DNA of 64,000 nt, taken from Janthinobacterium sp. Marseille. Lineage in GTDB: Bacteria > Pseudomonadota > Gammaproteobacteria > Burkholderiales > Burkholderiaceae_D. Shown here piece by piece: positions 19,228 to 28,249 of this stretch. A program made the translations under genes and the position numbers. The DNA lies in contig NC_009659.1 in the NCBI RefSeq assembly GCF_000013625.1, positions 1,054,001-1,118,000 on the forward strand, in the 5' to 3' direction. The notes below the pieces were generated by a model that did not search any database, was not told the origin of the DNA, and was given only the letters and a program-made list of their open reading frames with translations. The stretch's first letter is position 1; each line of letters starts with the position of its first letter.

Positions 19228-19770
19228 TCATCGACTTGGAATCATCGACTTAAAGACTTCATCGCGCAGATAGAAATGGTGGAAAAGAGCAGCGGCTGCA
19301 TGAGCACCAGCAATCCAGAGTATGGCTGTGCCGAGGATGTTGTGTATTCTCATGATTAGCTGTCCCATCTCACGTGCCTCCACAATCGGAGGGGCGATGT
19401 CGAATTCGATAAGCGTAATAGGAATTCCTTCAAGCCAGGTACCGATCACTGCTGTTGTCGGAATTGAGATGAGGAGCACATAAAGTGCAAATCGGACAAA
19501 CGTCGCGGCCATTGCCATCCATCGAGGTCTTATTCGTCTGACAGGCATATTGTCGATCAATCCCCATAGCAACCTCAGCACGACGACAATGAAAACAAGT
19601 ACGCCGAGCGTTTCGTGAATCCTACGAATTCCGTCTGCTTCGGCGGAATAGAGTGAATAGCGATCACTCTTGCTCAGTACATAGGCAACAAGAACCAATA
19701 CCGCTGTTAGCCAATGGAAGGCTTGGGTGACGACACCGTAGCAAGAAGAGGTACTGCGCAAGGCAATCAT
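19228..19770 (-). CDS. Cytochrome b561 family di-haem membrane protein
   Basis: The 180-residue protein has four membrane helices with histidines at the expected places: FHWLTAVLVL near residue 18, RRIHETLGVLVF near 50, MRIHNILGTAILW near 145 and GAHAAAALFHHF near 160. Cytochrome b561 proteins oxidise ubiquinol and pass electrons, often to periplasmic or superoxide-related partners. Its place beside two periplasmic c-type cytochromes suggests it could reduce them; that is inference. A start at 19770 has GGGGCC close upstream but no strong ribosome binding site. Confidence 0.88.
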   Translation of the reverse strand: MIALRSTSSCYGVVTQAFHWLTAVLVLVAYVLSKSDRYSLYSAEADGIRRIHETLGVLVFIVVVLRLLWGLIDNMPVRRIRPRWMAMAATFVRFALYVLLISIPTTAVIGTWLEGIPITLIEFDIAPPIVEAREMGQLIMRIHNILGTAILWIAGAHAAAALFHHFYLRDEVFKSMIPSR

Positions 19771-19905
19771 CTGGCCCCGATCTTAAGCGCTGTTTGATGA
19801 TCGACGACAATGCGTTGCCATAGATGTGACACGACGCATTGGATCAACGTTTGGATGGACATTAAAAAGGCAGTAACTAGAAATTGAAACTATTACGACC
19901 TAGGT

Positions 19906-20874
19906 CTAGCGTAATCCAGCTATTCCAAATTTATTGTCACTGTCACGCCAGATGTGATCCATTTTCCATCCGTTGGCGTTGGCAAGCATTTCAAAACCTT
20001 TAACATCGTATTTTCGTGAACTTTCCGTATGAATCGTTTCTCCAGCCCGAAAATGAAAATTAAACATACCAACCGTCGCGATTTGCTCCTCCAGACTCAC
20101 GATATGCATTTCTATCGCTGATTCCTCCTCGTTCCAACGAGCACTATGTTTGAAACGACTAAGTTCAAAATTGCCTTCCAGTTCACGGTTGATGCGTGTC
20201 AGTAAATTGAGATTGAATTTGGATGTAATTCCTGCCTTATCATCGTAGGCAGAAATCATCGTCTCGACGTCTTTCTTTAAATCGAATCCTATGATTGCAG
20301 CGCCTTCGGGGCCTACGTGATTACGCATACGTCTCAAAAAATCTCCAGCCTGTTTTGGACTTAGGTTTCCTATTGTCGATCCAGGAAAAAATGCCACACG
20401 ACGTGTACCCAGAAGATTCGGTGGTAACGCAAAGTCGGTCATGAAATCCGAGACAACCGGTTTGATGGATAGATGCGGAAATTTCCCCTGTATGCGGGAT
20501 GCTGTTTCTTCGAGAAATTCTCCCGCAATATCGACAGGAATGTAGCAGTCGAGAGCGAGAGACTGTAGTGCTGCAATCAATGTCTCGGTCTTGATTCCAG
20601 CCCCAGCTCCGTACTCAACGAGAATAGCGTTTCGGCCTGCAAAATCCGCAATTTCTCGAATATATGTTTGCAGAATGATAGTTTCGGTTCGTGTCGGATA
20701 ATATTCTGGGACACGTGTAATTTCTTCGAATAACTCTGATCCTAAGTTGTCATATAGCCAGCGACAGGGCAGAGTCTTTTTCAGGCCTGACAAACCTGAC
20801 ATTACATCGGACTGAAAGGAACCGTGTTTAATGGTGAATGTGTTCTTATTGGTTATTACATTTATTTTTGTCAT
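19906..20874 (-). CDS. egtD: L-histidine N-alpha-methyltransferase (EgtD family)
   Basis: The 322-residue protein carries the EgtD/DUF2260 signatures: LYDNLGSELFEEIT and PEYYPTRTE near residues 40-65, the SAM-binding LVEYGAGAGIKTE near 85, and FFPGSTIGNLSP near 163. EgtD trimethylates histidine to hercynine, the first step of ergothioneine synthesis. No EgtB/OvoA sulfoxide synthase or EgtE lyase is in this window, so either these lie elsewhere or hercynine or another betaine is the product. It starts 6 bases after the upstream disulfide oxidoreductase, so the two are almost certainly one operon. Confidence 0.88.
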   Translation of the reverse strand: MTKINVITNKNTFTIKHGSFQSDVMSGLSGLKKTLPCRWLYDNLGSELFEEITRVPEYYPTRTETIILQTYIREIADFAGRNAILVEYGAGAGIKTETLIAALQSLALDCYIPVDIAGEFLEETASRIQGKFPHLSIKPVVSDFMTDFALPPNLLGTRRVAFFPGSTIGNLSPKQAGDFLRRMRNHVGPEGAAIIGFDLKKDVETMISAYDDKAGITSKFNLNLLTRINRELEGNFELSRFKHSARWNEEESAIEMHIVSLEEQIATVGMFNFHFRAGETIHTESSRKYDVKGFEMLANANGWKMDHIWRDSDNKFGIAGLR

Positions 20875-20880
20875 CGGCGA

Positions 20881-22305
20881 TTACTGTGGGTTTGATAGTT
20901 CGCCCAACATGGTCGGAATCAATTCTGACAGCGTTGGATGGATGGCCATGGTGTGAGTTAACTGGGTGTAAGGCGCTTTGGCCGCCATCGTTGCCAAAAT
21001 AGCGTGAATTGCTTCGTCTCCTCCGGGGCCAAGAATTGCGGCGCCGAGAATTTCATTTGTCTCTGCATCGACCACGACGCGCATGGATCCCTGAGTTTCA
21101 CCTTTTTCGATGGCGCGAGCTACGCGTGTCATCTGTCTTGTTCCCACGCGAATTTTTCGGCCAGCTTTTTTTGCTTGTGTCGCAGTCATTCCAACACGAC
21201 CGAGTGGGGGATCGATATATAACGCGTAGGCCGGAATACGATCGGATACACAACGTGTTTCGCCATCCAGTAAATTCGCAGCGACGATTTCGAAGTCGTT
21301 GTAGGCGGTGTGAGTGAATGCGCCGCGCCCATTACAATCGCCAAGTGCCCAGACACCATTCGCTGTTGTGCGTAGTTGTTCGTCAACGGTGATGTATCCC
21401 ATAGTGTCTGTTTCGATACCAGCTTTATCGAGTCCAAGATCATCCGTATTGGGACGTCTTCCAACTGCGATAAGTAAGTGACTTCCACTTATTTTTTTCC
21501 AATCATTTTTGCATTTGACGTTAACTGCAACACCGGCAGCATGTTTTTGGAACTGAAGCTCCTCCGCGTCGAGCATGATAGAAATATCTTCGTTCGAAAG
21601 AATGTCTTTAATTTGGGCGGAGACTTCCTCATCCTCACGTGCTATCAGACGAGAGCCGCGCTCAATCACGGTCACGGACGAGCCGAATCGTCGAAACATC
21701 TGGGCGAATTCCAGTCCGATGTAACTACCACCGACGATGATCAAATGCGACGGGACAATATCAAGCGCAACCATGTCTGTATTTGTCAGGTAGGAAATAT
21801 TCTCTAAGCCCACCGCATCTGGTATGAAGGCTCTGCCACCAACATTGATAAATATCTTGTTCGCTTTAATGCGCCGATCATCGACACAGACTTCATTGCC
21901 GCTTTCGAACCGCGCATGTCCACGAATCAATGTACAGCCGGGCATTCCAGTCATCCAGTTTTCAAGTCCGACGCGATCTGTTTGCACGATTTTATCGACA
22001 CGTGCTTTGATAGCTTTCATATCGATCGCTGGCGGGTGATGTAAAACAACACCATATTCGGCCGCGCGTGCAGCCATTCGTGCAACGTAGGCGCTTGCGA
22101 CCATGGTTTTTGTAGGCGTGCAGCCGGTATTGACACAGGTGCCTCCTACGGAGCTGCGCTCAATAACAGCAATGCGCATACCAGACGCTGTTAGTCGATT
22201 AGCAAGCGCTGGCGCCGCCTGACCCGTTCCGATAATAATGGCATCGAAGATTTCGGTTTGTTTACCAGATGTGGTGGCGCTTGTCGGTTCGATTTTCTTG
22301 TTCAT
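20881..22305 (-). CDS. FAD-dependent pyridine nucleotide-disulfide oxidoreductase (mercuric reductase-like)
   Basis: Starting at 22305 (an ATG 12 bases earlier is equally open), the protein has 474 residues. FAD binding is shown by IIIGTGQAAPA at 24-34. The redox pair is in GGTCVNTGCTPTK (Cys57, Cys62), NAD(P) binding in IIVGGSYIGLEFA, and the second FAD strand in VWALGDCNG. The C-terminal MAIHPTLSELIP has the catalytic His of the family. It lacks the N-terminal metal-binding domain and the C-terminal Cys pair of true MerA, so mercury reduction is unlikely. Its operon partner EgtD suggests a low-molecular-weight thiol or thiol-histidine disulfide as substrate (inference). Confidence 0.85.
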   Translation of the reverse strand: MNKKIEPTSATTSGKQTEIFDAIIIGTGQAAPALANRLTASGMRIAVIERSSVGGTCVNTGCTPTKTMVASAYVARMAARAAEYGVVLHHPPAIDMKAIKARVDKIVQTDRVGLENWMTGMPGCTLIRGHARFESGNEVCVDDRRIKANKIFINVGGRAFIPDAVGLENISYLTNTDMVALDIVPSHLIIVGGSYIGLEFAQMFRRFGSSVTVIERGSRLIAREDEEVSAQIKDILSNEDISIMLDAEELQFQKHAAGVAVNVKCKNDWKKISGSHLLIAVGRRPNTDDLGLDKAGIETDTMGYITVDEQLRTTANGVWALGDCNGRGAFTHTAYNDFEIVAANLLDGETRCVSDRIPAYALYIDPPLGRVGMTATQAKKAGRKIRVGTRQMTRVARAIEKGETQGSMRVVVDAETNEILGAAILGPGGDEAIHAILATMAAKAPYTQLTHTMAIHPTLSELIPTMLGELSNPQ

Positions 22306-22324
22306 CGTCCAATCCATGTTTTGT

Positions 22325-22600
22325 TAGAGGGGCACCAGTTTCCGTGACTGAAATTGCAGGTATATCTACCCCAATGATTTTTTTTTCAGATAATTTTGAT
22401 GTTCGGATTCCGCTTGTCAAAATGGTTCTGCGGATGCAACTTCGGCCACCACCTCCCGTGTCATCTCCCTAGTGATTCGATGTAGTTGGATCGTGGATTT
22501 GAAAGAAAAACTCCCAAATTCTTCTGTAACTAATCATGTCCAGATCGGACGTTATCTCAATCGCTTTAGTGTGCTTGCCATTGCGATAGATCAGGCAGCC
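22325..22600 (-). pseudogene. Decayed msrA fragment
   Basis: On the minus strand, from about 22595 down to 22480, one frame reads [12 protein letters not shown], then [17 protein letters not shown], matching the central part of MsrA ([13 protein letters not shown] and FFQIHDPTT in the intact gene). A TAG follows. After a gap, 22453-22330 reads VVAEVASAEPF, a stop, QAESEHQNYLKK and, one frame over, RYTCNFSHGNW; these match the MsrA C terminus ([30 protein letters not shown]). The N terminus with the catalytic Cys and part of the middle are missing. It overlaps the last bases of the Kef-like gene. Confidence 0.85.
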
Positions 22601-24318
22601 GTTTTGGCAAGTGGTGATACTGAATCATTGGGTTGAGTCTGTTGTTGAATCCAATTTTCAATCGCTTCCGGACTTATGCCCATTTCAGACAAAATCGCCT
22701 CTGCAACATCCAAGCCACGAGGAAAGCGCCGATCGATAACGGTAGCAAAGCCAATATTTTTAAAACGCTGTGCTTCGATTTCATCTGTGACAACGACATA
22801 ACGTTTGAGATTTGGAAACCGACTATTGGCCATATGGCGGGTTCCATCGAGAATGTCGAAATTGGGTGTAGTAAGAATGCTGAATTTGCGTTCATGCAGT
22901 TTGAAAGAGCCCCACATTTGCATGTCGAAACCGTCGCCAAAAGTGGCGTCATAACCATCCGCAATCGCCATTTCAAGGCGTTGTTGATCAAACTCAACTG
23001 CGTAATAGCCGATCTCAAATTTAATCAGCGCATCGGCAATGGTGCGACCGATGGTGCCCATTCCAACAATAATTATCGGAGCATTGTCAATTTTTGGTGT
23101 GAGCTCAGCATCTAATGCCTCTTTTACGCGCTTGCGCATGCGCATGCGACCAGCAAGTTTGCGGCCGACGTCGGCGAGATTCGGCGTTACCGCCATGCTC
23201 AATGCAACTACTGCAATAATGACTGACGTATTTGTATCTCCAATAGCAGATTGCATTGATGGTAGGCTCAAAATCACAAACGCGAATTCTGAACCTTGGG
23301 CTAATAAAAAACCCAATTGTGTCGAGCCAGGAACTGACCATTTAAAAACACGGCTGGCTGTGATGTTGGATATTATTTTGACTATGAATAGAAGAATAGT
23401 GAGGCCAATGATCAGTGGCAACGAATGTGCAAGGACATTCACATTCAACGATAAACCAATTGAAATGAAGAAAAATCCCAGCAACAGCCCACGAAACGGC
23501 CGGATCTCAGATTCAATTACAGCTCTATAAGGTGTTTCTGCTAGGGCGAGTCCCCCTAGAAATGCGCCTAATGTCAGTGACAATCCCATTTTTCCCGTGG
23601 CCCAACCTGCTGCTAACGCAATCAACAGGGCTGCTGCTGTGAAAACCTCTTCGTTTTTACTGCGCGCCACAAGACCAAGCAATGAACCAATCAGCAGACG
23701 GGAAATGGCCACAGTGATCGCGAACGCTAGAATGGCTTTGCATAGAGCTAGCGCTGCAACGGTCCAGATTGTGCCGCCGTCATCAAGAGAATTGGCAACG
23801 ATAAGCAAAAATATCGCCGCAACGTCCTGAAATATAAGAATGGAAGTAGCAGTCAGTCCAACCGGACAATTTTGTTGGTGACGCTCAGCGATCAGTCGTC
23901 CGACGACTGCAGTTGATGAGAGGGCGAGAATAGAACCGATCAACAGCGCGGGAACAATACTTATCCCCAAAACCAGTGCAGTGAGGGTCAGGCCAGTGGT
24001 AGCAAATATGACTTGGAATGGTCCGAATGCAAAAATATCCGACGCCTGCTTCCTGATACGGTCGAGTGAGAAATGAAGACCGATGTCAAATAACAGGAAT
24101 ACAACACCTAGCTCTGCTAGCAATGAAATTGTGGACTTGCCATATAGAAGCCCAAAGCCACTTATATTTAATCCAAGCCCCAATACGATATACCCAACGA
24201 TGGGGCTGAGACCCACAGCTCGGCTGACGATCGCCGTCGTAATACCAAGTCCAAGGAAAACTATAGCAGGCACCAACATCACTAACGACGTTACATCGGA
24301 TATTTCTCCTGCTGCCAT
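22591..24318 (-). CDS. Kef-type cation:proton antiporter with TrkA-N domain
   Basis: The 575-residue protein has a CPA2-type exchanger domain of about 12 helices (residues 10-385), with the family's [10 protein letters not shown] segment. A cytosolic RCK/TrkA-N domain follows from about residue 405, with the nucleotide-binding [17 protein letters not shown]. KefB/KefC relatives release potassium in exchange for protons when glutathione-electrophile adducts bind the RCK domain. The similar architecture and the glutathione-related genes nearby suggest a role in electrophile stress, but the ligand here is not shown. Its 3' end runs into the msrA remnant. Confidence 0.85.
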   Translation of the reverse strand: MAAGEISDVTSLVMLVPAIVFLGLGITTAIVSRAVGLSPIVGYIVLGLGLNISGFGLLYGKSTISLLAELGVVFLLFDIGLHFSLDRIRKQASDIFAFGPFQVIFATTGLTLTALVLGISIVPALLIGSILALSSTAVVGRLIAERHQQNCPVGLTATSILIFQDVAAIFLLIVANSLDDGGTIWTVAALALCKAILAFAITVAISRLLIGSLLGLVARSKNEEVFTAAALLIALAAGWATGKMGLSLTLGAFLGGLALAETPYRAVIESEIRPFRGLLLGFFFISIGLSLNVNVLAHSLPLIIGLTILLFIVKIISNITASRVFKWSVPGSTQLGFLLAQGSEFAFVILSLPSMQSAIGDTNTSVIIAVVALSMAVTPNLADVGRKLAGRMRMRKRVKEALDAELTPKIDNAPIIIVGMGTIGRTIADALIKFEIGYYAVEFDQQRLEMAIADGYDATFGDGFDMQMWGSFKLHERKFSILTTPNFDILDGTRHMANSRFPNLKRYVVVTDEIEAQRFKNIGFATVIDRRFPRGLDVAEAILSEMGISPEAIENWIQQQTQPNDSVSPLAKTAA

Positions 24319-24579
24319 GATCTAGTTCTCTCGGTGTTGGAATAAAAGTCTGTTAATGGGCGAAGGAATAAATTCAGGCTTTTAAATCTTTTTAATAGTC
24401 TAAAGCAACCATTAAATCTAAAAGTCTTGCAAGTGATGTAAAACGTCCAGCAAGATTATTGTTTTGCACGCTTCATGGCCCGCGTCGAATAAATTATTCA
24501 TTTTTTTATCTGGGTGCTGCTTCTATTTCCTTTTCCGATATGTGCGACAAGCAAACCGCATATGGAATGGCAGTACCAC

Positions 24580-25578
24580 TTAACTTGCTTTTTCGTCAGT
24601 TAATACACTTGAATTAGCAGCTTCGTTTTCAGACACACGATAGTCAGACGGGCTGCAGCCATAGGTCTTGCGAAATGCACGAAAGAAACTACTTCGATTA
24701 TCGTAACCAACTATCCGTGCAACCTGATCGACTGAAAGACTTTCATTGGAAAACAGGATGGCCGCTTGACGCATACGAATTTCACGCAATGCAGCCATTG
24801 GCGATTGTTCGAACAAATTGGTAAAGCGTGCCATGAACGCTGATCGACTGAGACAAGCTTTCTGCGCTAAGCTTTTGACGGAGTGCGGCGCACCTGGTTG
24901 CGTAACCATATCAGCAAAGGCATGGGCTATATGAGGGTCACTGAGAACGGAAAATCTTTCCACCCAAAGATTGATGGAACACAATGAGCGTCGAAGTAGG
25001 AGCACTAATACCTGTTTCAGCAGTGTTGCTGTCATAGCTCCCATGCCTACTTCCTGCGCAACCAATTCGGCCAATGCAGATTTCAATTTGTAATCAAGTT
25101 GATCAGAAGGATCAAATTGTTCAACGATAGGCGTTGCCAAGCTGGAAAACAGGTTCATCGATGCGCCATACAGTGCACGAAAATATCCACAGATCATGAT
25201 TAACTCTGGTTCACCGGTGCCAGCCTCATAGCGGCGAATGGCGTCAGGAGGAAACACCATGGTTCGTCCGTCAAGGATTTCCATTATCGGCATGCCAACC
25301 AATCCAACATCTATGCTTGGTACTTCGATGCGAAAATACTGTCGAGCCGGCAGAATGACAAGTGTGTGAGGTCTCAAGTCGATGACATGCTCACCAACAA
25401 TCATACGACCATGTCCCTGAATGTTGTAGTGAATAGCAGGTGAGTCAACGCCCCCTAATTCAAGTCGCCAACCTGGATTGATCAGGCATTCAGACAAGCG
25501 CACGAAATGCACTTCGAGTGCATTTAGAAGGTTATCTAGGTCGGATGGAGAAATCCGCAAAATGGGTTTGTCGTTCAC
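24580..25578 (-). CDS. AraC-family transcriptional regulator with N-terminal cupin-like domain
   Basis: The 332-residue protein has a sensory N-terminal half (AraC_binding/cupin type, with HYNIQGHGRMIV and LVILPARQYFRI) and an AraC double helix-turn-helix at about residues 225-320. That region includes LAQKACLSRSAFMARF and VARIVGYDNRSSFFRAFRKTYGCSPSDYR. The start is a GTG without a clear ribosome binding site. It faces the same way as the Kef-like gene, 260 bases upstream of it, and may control it. Effector unknown. It is only distantly related to the AraC pair at 28599 and 34597. Confidence 0.88.
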   Translation of the reverse strand: MNDKPILRISPSDLDNLLNALEVHFVRLSECLINPGWRLELGGVDSPAIHYNIQGHGRMIVGEHVIDLRPHTLVILPARQYFRIEVPSIDVGLVGMPIMEILDGRTMVFPPDAIRRYEAGTGEPELIMICGYFRALYGASMNLFSSLATPIVEQFDPSDQLDYKLKSALAELVAQEVGMGAMTATLLKQVLVLLLRRSLCSINLWVERFSVLSDPHIAHAFADMVTQPGAPHSVKSLAQKACLSRSAFMARFTNLFEQSPMAALREIRMRQAAILFSNESLSVDQVARIVGYDNRSSFFRAFRKTYGCSPSDYRVSENEAANSSVLTDEKAS

Positions 25579-26007
25579 GTCGGGTTCTTTTAGGTTAGGG
25601 TTAATTTATACCAAAACGGTGGTGGCATGGAATCAGTCGAAATGTCTTTTTTGAGATTTATGCATGTTCGTGTTTGATAGCAAATTGGAGGATTTTTGAT
25701 GTTATCCGGGGTACCCGTGATGTGGATAATTTCCTGAGGCCTGCAGCTATCGGTCATACTGTGATTTGTGACTCGTTCATTGAATCAATCAACCCGGGTT
25801 ATTTCAAGGAATCACGATAGCTATTGGGAAAGACGCCCAAATCACCTTCGTTGTCCGGTATTGGTTGAAAGATTGTGGACATGCGATACGGAAAAGGTGC
25901 TTTCTCATCGCGCGGGCGATTTGCTTATGATTGATTACACTGACCAGCTGCATGCAAATACAAGATAATGCGTCGATAACCGTATCTTGAAAATTCATCT
26001 CATATGT

Positions 26008-26028
26008 TTTTGATCAATCTGATCAAAA
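26008..26028. promoter_or_regulatory. 21-base palindrome, operator-like
   Basis: TTTTGATCA (26008-26016) and TGATCAAAA (26020-26028) are perfect inverted arms around ATC. The size and AT-rich arms fit a dimeric repressor site. No gene starts nearby, so its target is unclear. Confidence 0.4.
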
Positions 26029-26413
26029 CAGTATCGTCGATGACTGCTTACGAAGATATTGGACGGTAATAGTAGACGCTATGAAGAAGACTAATCACGT
26101 GGGATCTTCGTCGAAACGAGTTCATTTCAGGTCGTCGATAATCGATGATGTCGCCTTGTCGGCGGCGAGTTGTAACCTTGGTGTCTTTGTTAGGGGGTAC
26201 AGTTCTAAGGTGAGTTGATCGATTTGATGCTCTAGAGTTGCGACATGTATCTGATACGGACATTGTGTCACTGCTCTTAGCAAGGCTCGAAAAATACATT
26301 ATCCATTCTGCTTCACTGGTTCAGTCTGAGAGTGAAGAAACACCTCATAAGTGGATTATTTTTCGATGCGAATCAGCAAGGTAAATTTCCGACATTTTAT
26401 GATTTTAGTTCTT

Positions 26414-26445
26414 AACAGGAAGCAGATACTTGCTTCCTGTTTTTT
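26414..26445 (+). terminator. Strong intrinsic terminator without an evident upstream gene
   Basis: AACAGGAAGCA (26414-26424) pairs perfectly with TGCTTCCTGTT (26431-26441) around GATACT and is followed by a T-run, the layout of a plus-strand Rho-independent terminator. The minus strand lacks the T-run. Nothing coding is recognisable upstream on the plus strand. Confidence 0.75.
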
Positions 26446-26563
26446 CAAAATAACCAATCGCCGCGTGTCATTTCTCATTCTGATTTTTTAATCATCGTCA
26501 GTTCTTTGTAAAAAGAATGCGACTGACAAAAGACGATATATTTTCAATCCTACTTAAGCGTTT

Positions 26564-26743
26564 TTAATTGCTTTTTGATGGAAAAGGATGGTCTTCGTCG
26601 ACCAATCCGTGTAATTTTTCATCTTCCTTTATTTCGTCCATAGTCAACCGGTGCGGAGGAATTGGTTCTGCATTTACTTTCCATGGTTTTCTTTTTATAG
26701 ATGAATCGTTTTGTGATTCAGTACTTTCATTTTTTTTAGACAT
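26564..26743 (-). CDS. Small charged hypothetical protein
   Basis: A 59-residue protein starts at 26743, with GGAG five bases upstream of the ATG. It is very hydrophilic: a Lys/Ser-rich start (MSKKNESTESQNDSSIKRKPW) and an acidic end (DEIKEDEKLHGLVDEDHPFP). It has no membrane segment and no motif I recognise. It stands alone on the minus strand, 220 bases past the Gre-like gene. The ribosome binding site is the chief evidence. Confidence 0.55.
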   Translation of the reverse strand: MSKKNESTESQNDSSIKRKPWKVNAEPIPPHRLTMDEIKEDEKLHGLVDEDHPFPSKSN

Positions 26744-26966
26744 TATCACTCCATGGGTAAATGTAAGTAAGTTAAGACTAGCGTTCTGAAATTGAAATTT
26801 CACTTTGGGTATGTCGAAACGAGGTTCTGAATTCCATAACGTCGTCTTTAACCACGTTCTGTTTTTTCGGGATATGTGTTTATTTGAACGGACGAACCTG
26901 CCAGAAAAGTTTTATCAATTAAATATTTGTTGCCCCGCGTTTTGCTAATTTGCGGGAACATTAATT

Positions 26967-27413
26967 TTAGGCAACCACGCTGATTCGAAATTCTTTACCA
27001 CCCCATGTGAACCAATCGTCAGGCCGTTTCCCTTCCATTGCTTTGAACAGTGGCGCATCGGTTGATATACCCATAAATGGAGTTCCATCACAGTCAAATT
27101 GTGTCGTCGCAACGGCAATAACAAACCAGCGATCTCGCAGAAAAATAATCGCACCTTCTTCAACTACAGTTTTTGGAGAAAAATCGATAGTTTTTAGCTT
27201 ATTTAATGCATCTATATGGCTATGCAGTGTCGTTTCGAATGATTGCGCGACCTCTGATTCAGCGAACCTTATGGAAAACTCATGATGATCTTGAGACTCT
27301 TCACTATCCCGCTTCGCATTTTCTAGATATTCAGCATATGCTTTTTCCGAAAATACTAATTTTTCTTTTTCTAACGCAAGCATTGAATTTAGTAACGCAT
27401 TTTTGTTGATCAT
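26967..27413 (-). CDS. GreA/GreB-like protein
   Basis: The ATG at 27413 gives 148 residues; a GTG two codons earlier is also open. The first 75 residues are predicted helical and charged (LALEKEKLVFSEKAYAEYLE). The last 60 resemble the C-terminal domain of Gre transcript-cleavage factors: EEGAIIFLRDRWFVIAVA, then ISTDAPLFKAMEGKRPDDWF and FRISVV, analogous to the SPLGxALLGKxxGD pattern. Gre factors enter the RNA polymerase secondary channel with an N-terminal coiled coil tipped by acidic residues. Distant Gre homologues may bind polymerase without cleavage activity. Assignment is by pattern only. Confidence 0.5.
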   Translation of the reverse strand: MINKNALLNSMLALEKEKLVFSEKAYAEYLENAKRDSEESQDHHEFSIRFAESEVAQSFETTLHSHIDALNKLKTIDFSPKTVVEEGAIIFLRDRWFVIAVATTQFDCDGTPFMGISTDAPLFKAMEGKRPDDWFTWGGKEFRISVVA

Positions 27414-27659
27414 GATCACTTTCTAAAAAATTGCTTATTCATCCGTCACTACCACCATCTAGATATCGCTCGCCATGGCCTAACGGTATCGAGAAAGTTG
27501 CGCAATATGCTGAGTCTTGCACATCCTTAGTTTGCCAATAGGATAAAAGTCAGCTGTTAAAAATTGTAATCGCCATAGCGTTATCGATCTAAACGGGAAC
27601 GATATTCCGTCGAAAATTTGTTTCCCTAAACTAGAAGAAAAATCAAACGAAGAATTCCG

Positions 27660-28127
27660 TTAGAGTATTGTCAAAATTTTATCGAAATCCAATCTAAAGT
27701 CGTTGTAAATCACAACATCGCTAGGATTTATTACGACAAACCAAGGCGTCCCTGCGCTTCGATAATTTTCCATGGACGTAGGGTAAAGATCTGCGGTCGA
27801 AGGTGCATCGTGACCGAAAGGAATCTTTAAGTGATGTCGCTGCTGATCAAGAAGGATTTTGTCTTTGGTATTTGTATCTGCTCCCTCAAATACTGTTTGA
27901 ATTGCAGCGAATCCCATACCTCTATGTTCCAGATGTCCAATAAGACGTTTCAATTGAGGAAAACCATCAATATGACACCCGGGACACCAGTGCTGAAAGA
28001 AAAAAAGCATTTTAAAATTAGGTCCGAGTTCGGCGAGTTTCAGCGGCGGCCGTTCCTGGCCATTGGAATCAATCCAATAAGGAACCTGTAATTCAGGAGC
28101 CGCACTTCCTACAATTCCAATCTGCAT
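27660..28127 (-). CDS. Thioredoxin-like / AhpC-TSA family protein
   Basis: The 155-residue cytosolic protein (no signal peptide) has a thioredoxin-like fold with FFFQHWCPGCHIDGFP, placing a CXXC pair at Cys48 and Cys51. A later SAGTPWFVVINP carries the cis-proline strand. It resembles stand-alone TlpA/AhpC-TSA proteins that reduce disulfides or peroxides; the substrate is unknown. The minus-strand sequence directly upstream (28250-28540) is the duplicated P460 promoter and 5' end, which might now drive this gene. Confidence 0.78.
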   Translation of the reverse strand: MQIGIVGSAAPELQVPYWIDSNGQERPPLKLAELGPNFKMLFFFQHWCPGCHIDGFPQLKRLIGHLEHRGMGFAAIQTVFEGADTNTKDKILLDQQRHHLKIPFGHDAPSTADLYPTSMENYRSAGTPWFVVINPSDVVIYNDFRLDFDKILTIL

Positions 28128-28249
28128 GTTGACTCCAATTCGTCCAGTATATTTACCTAGACTTCGATAAGCTTGATTTCTCTTTTATGCGTATTTGCAG
28201 TTGCTAATTGCCCAAAAAGCAGCGTGAAATCGACCTTACTATCTATCGA

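Larger units (their letters stand above)
25579..26563. other. Long gap without a supported gene
   Basis: Nearly 1 kb holds no convincing gene. Short frames on both strands lack ribosome binding sites and family motifs. It does contain a 21-base palindrome (26008-26028) and an orphan intrinsic terminator (26414-26445), so a non-coding transcript or the remains of a lost gene are possible. Confidence 0.5.

Noticed and set aside
20881..22305. Mercuric reductase (MerA) as the specific function
   Set aside because: No N-terminal heavy-metal domain, no C-terminal vicinal Cys pair, and no mer genes nearby; only the core flavoprotein fold is shared.
25768..25968. Plus-strand 66-codon frame in the 1-kb gap
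   Set aside because: No ribosome binding site, no family signal; at most a remnant of a lost gene.
26122..26295. Open minus-strand stretch of about 58 codons (reads ATLEHQIDQLTLELYPL)
   Set aside because: Protein-like composition, but no good start or ribosome binding site; could be a fragment, not enough to call.
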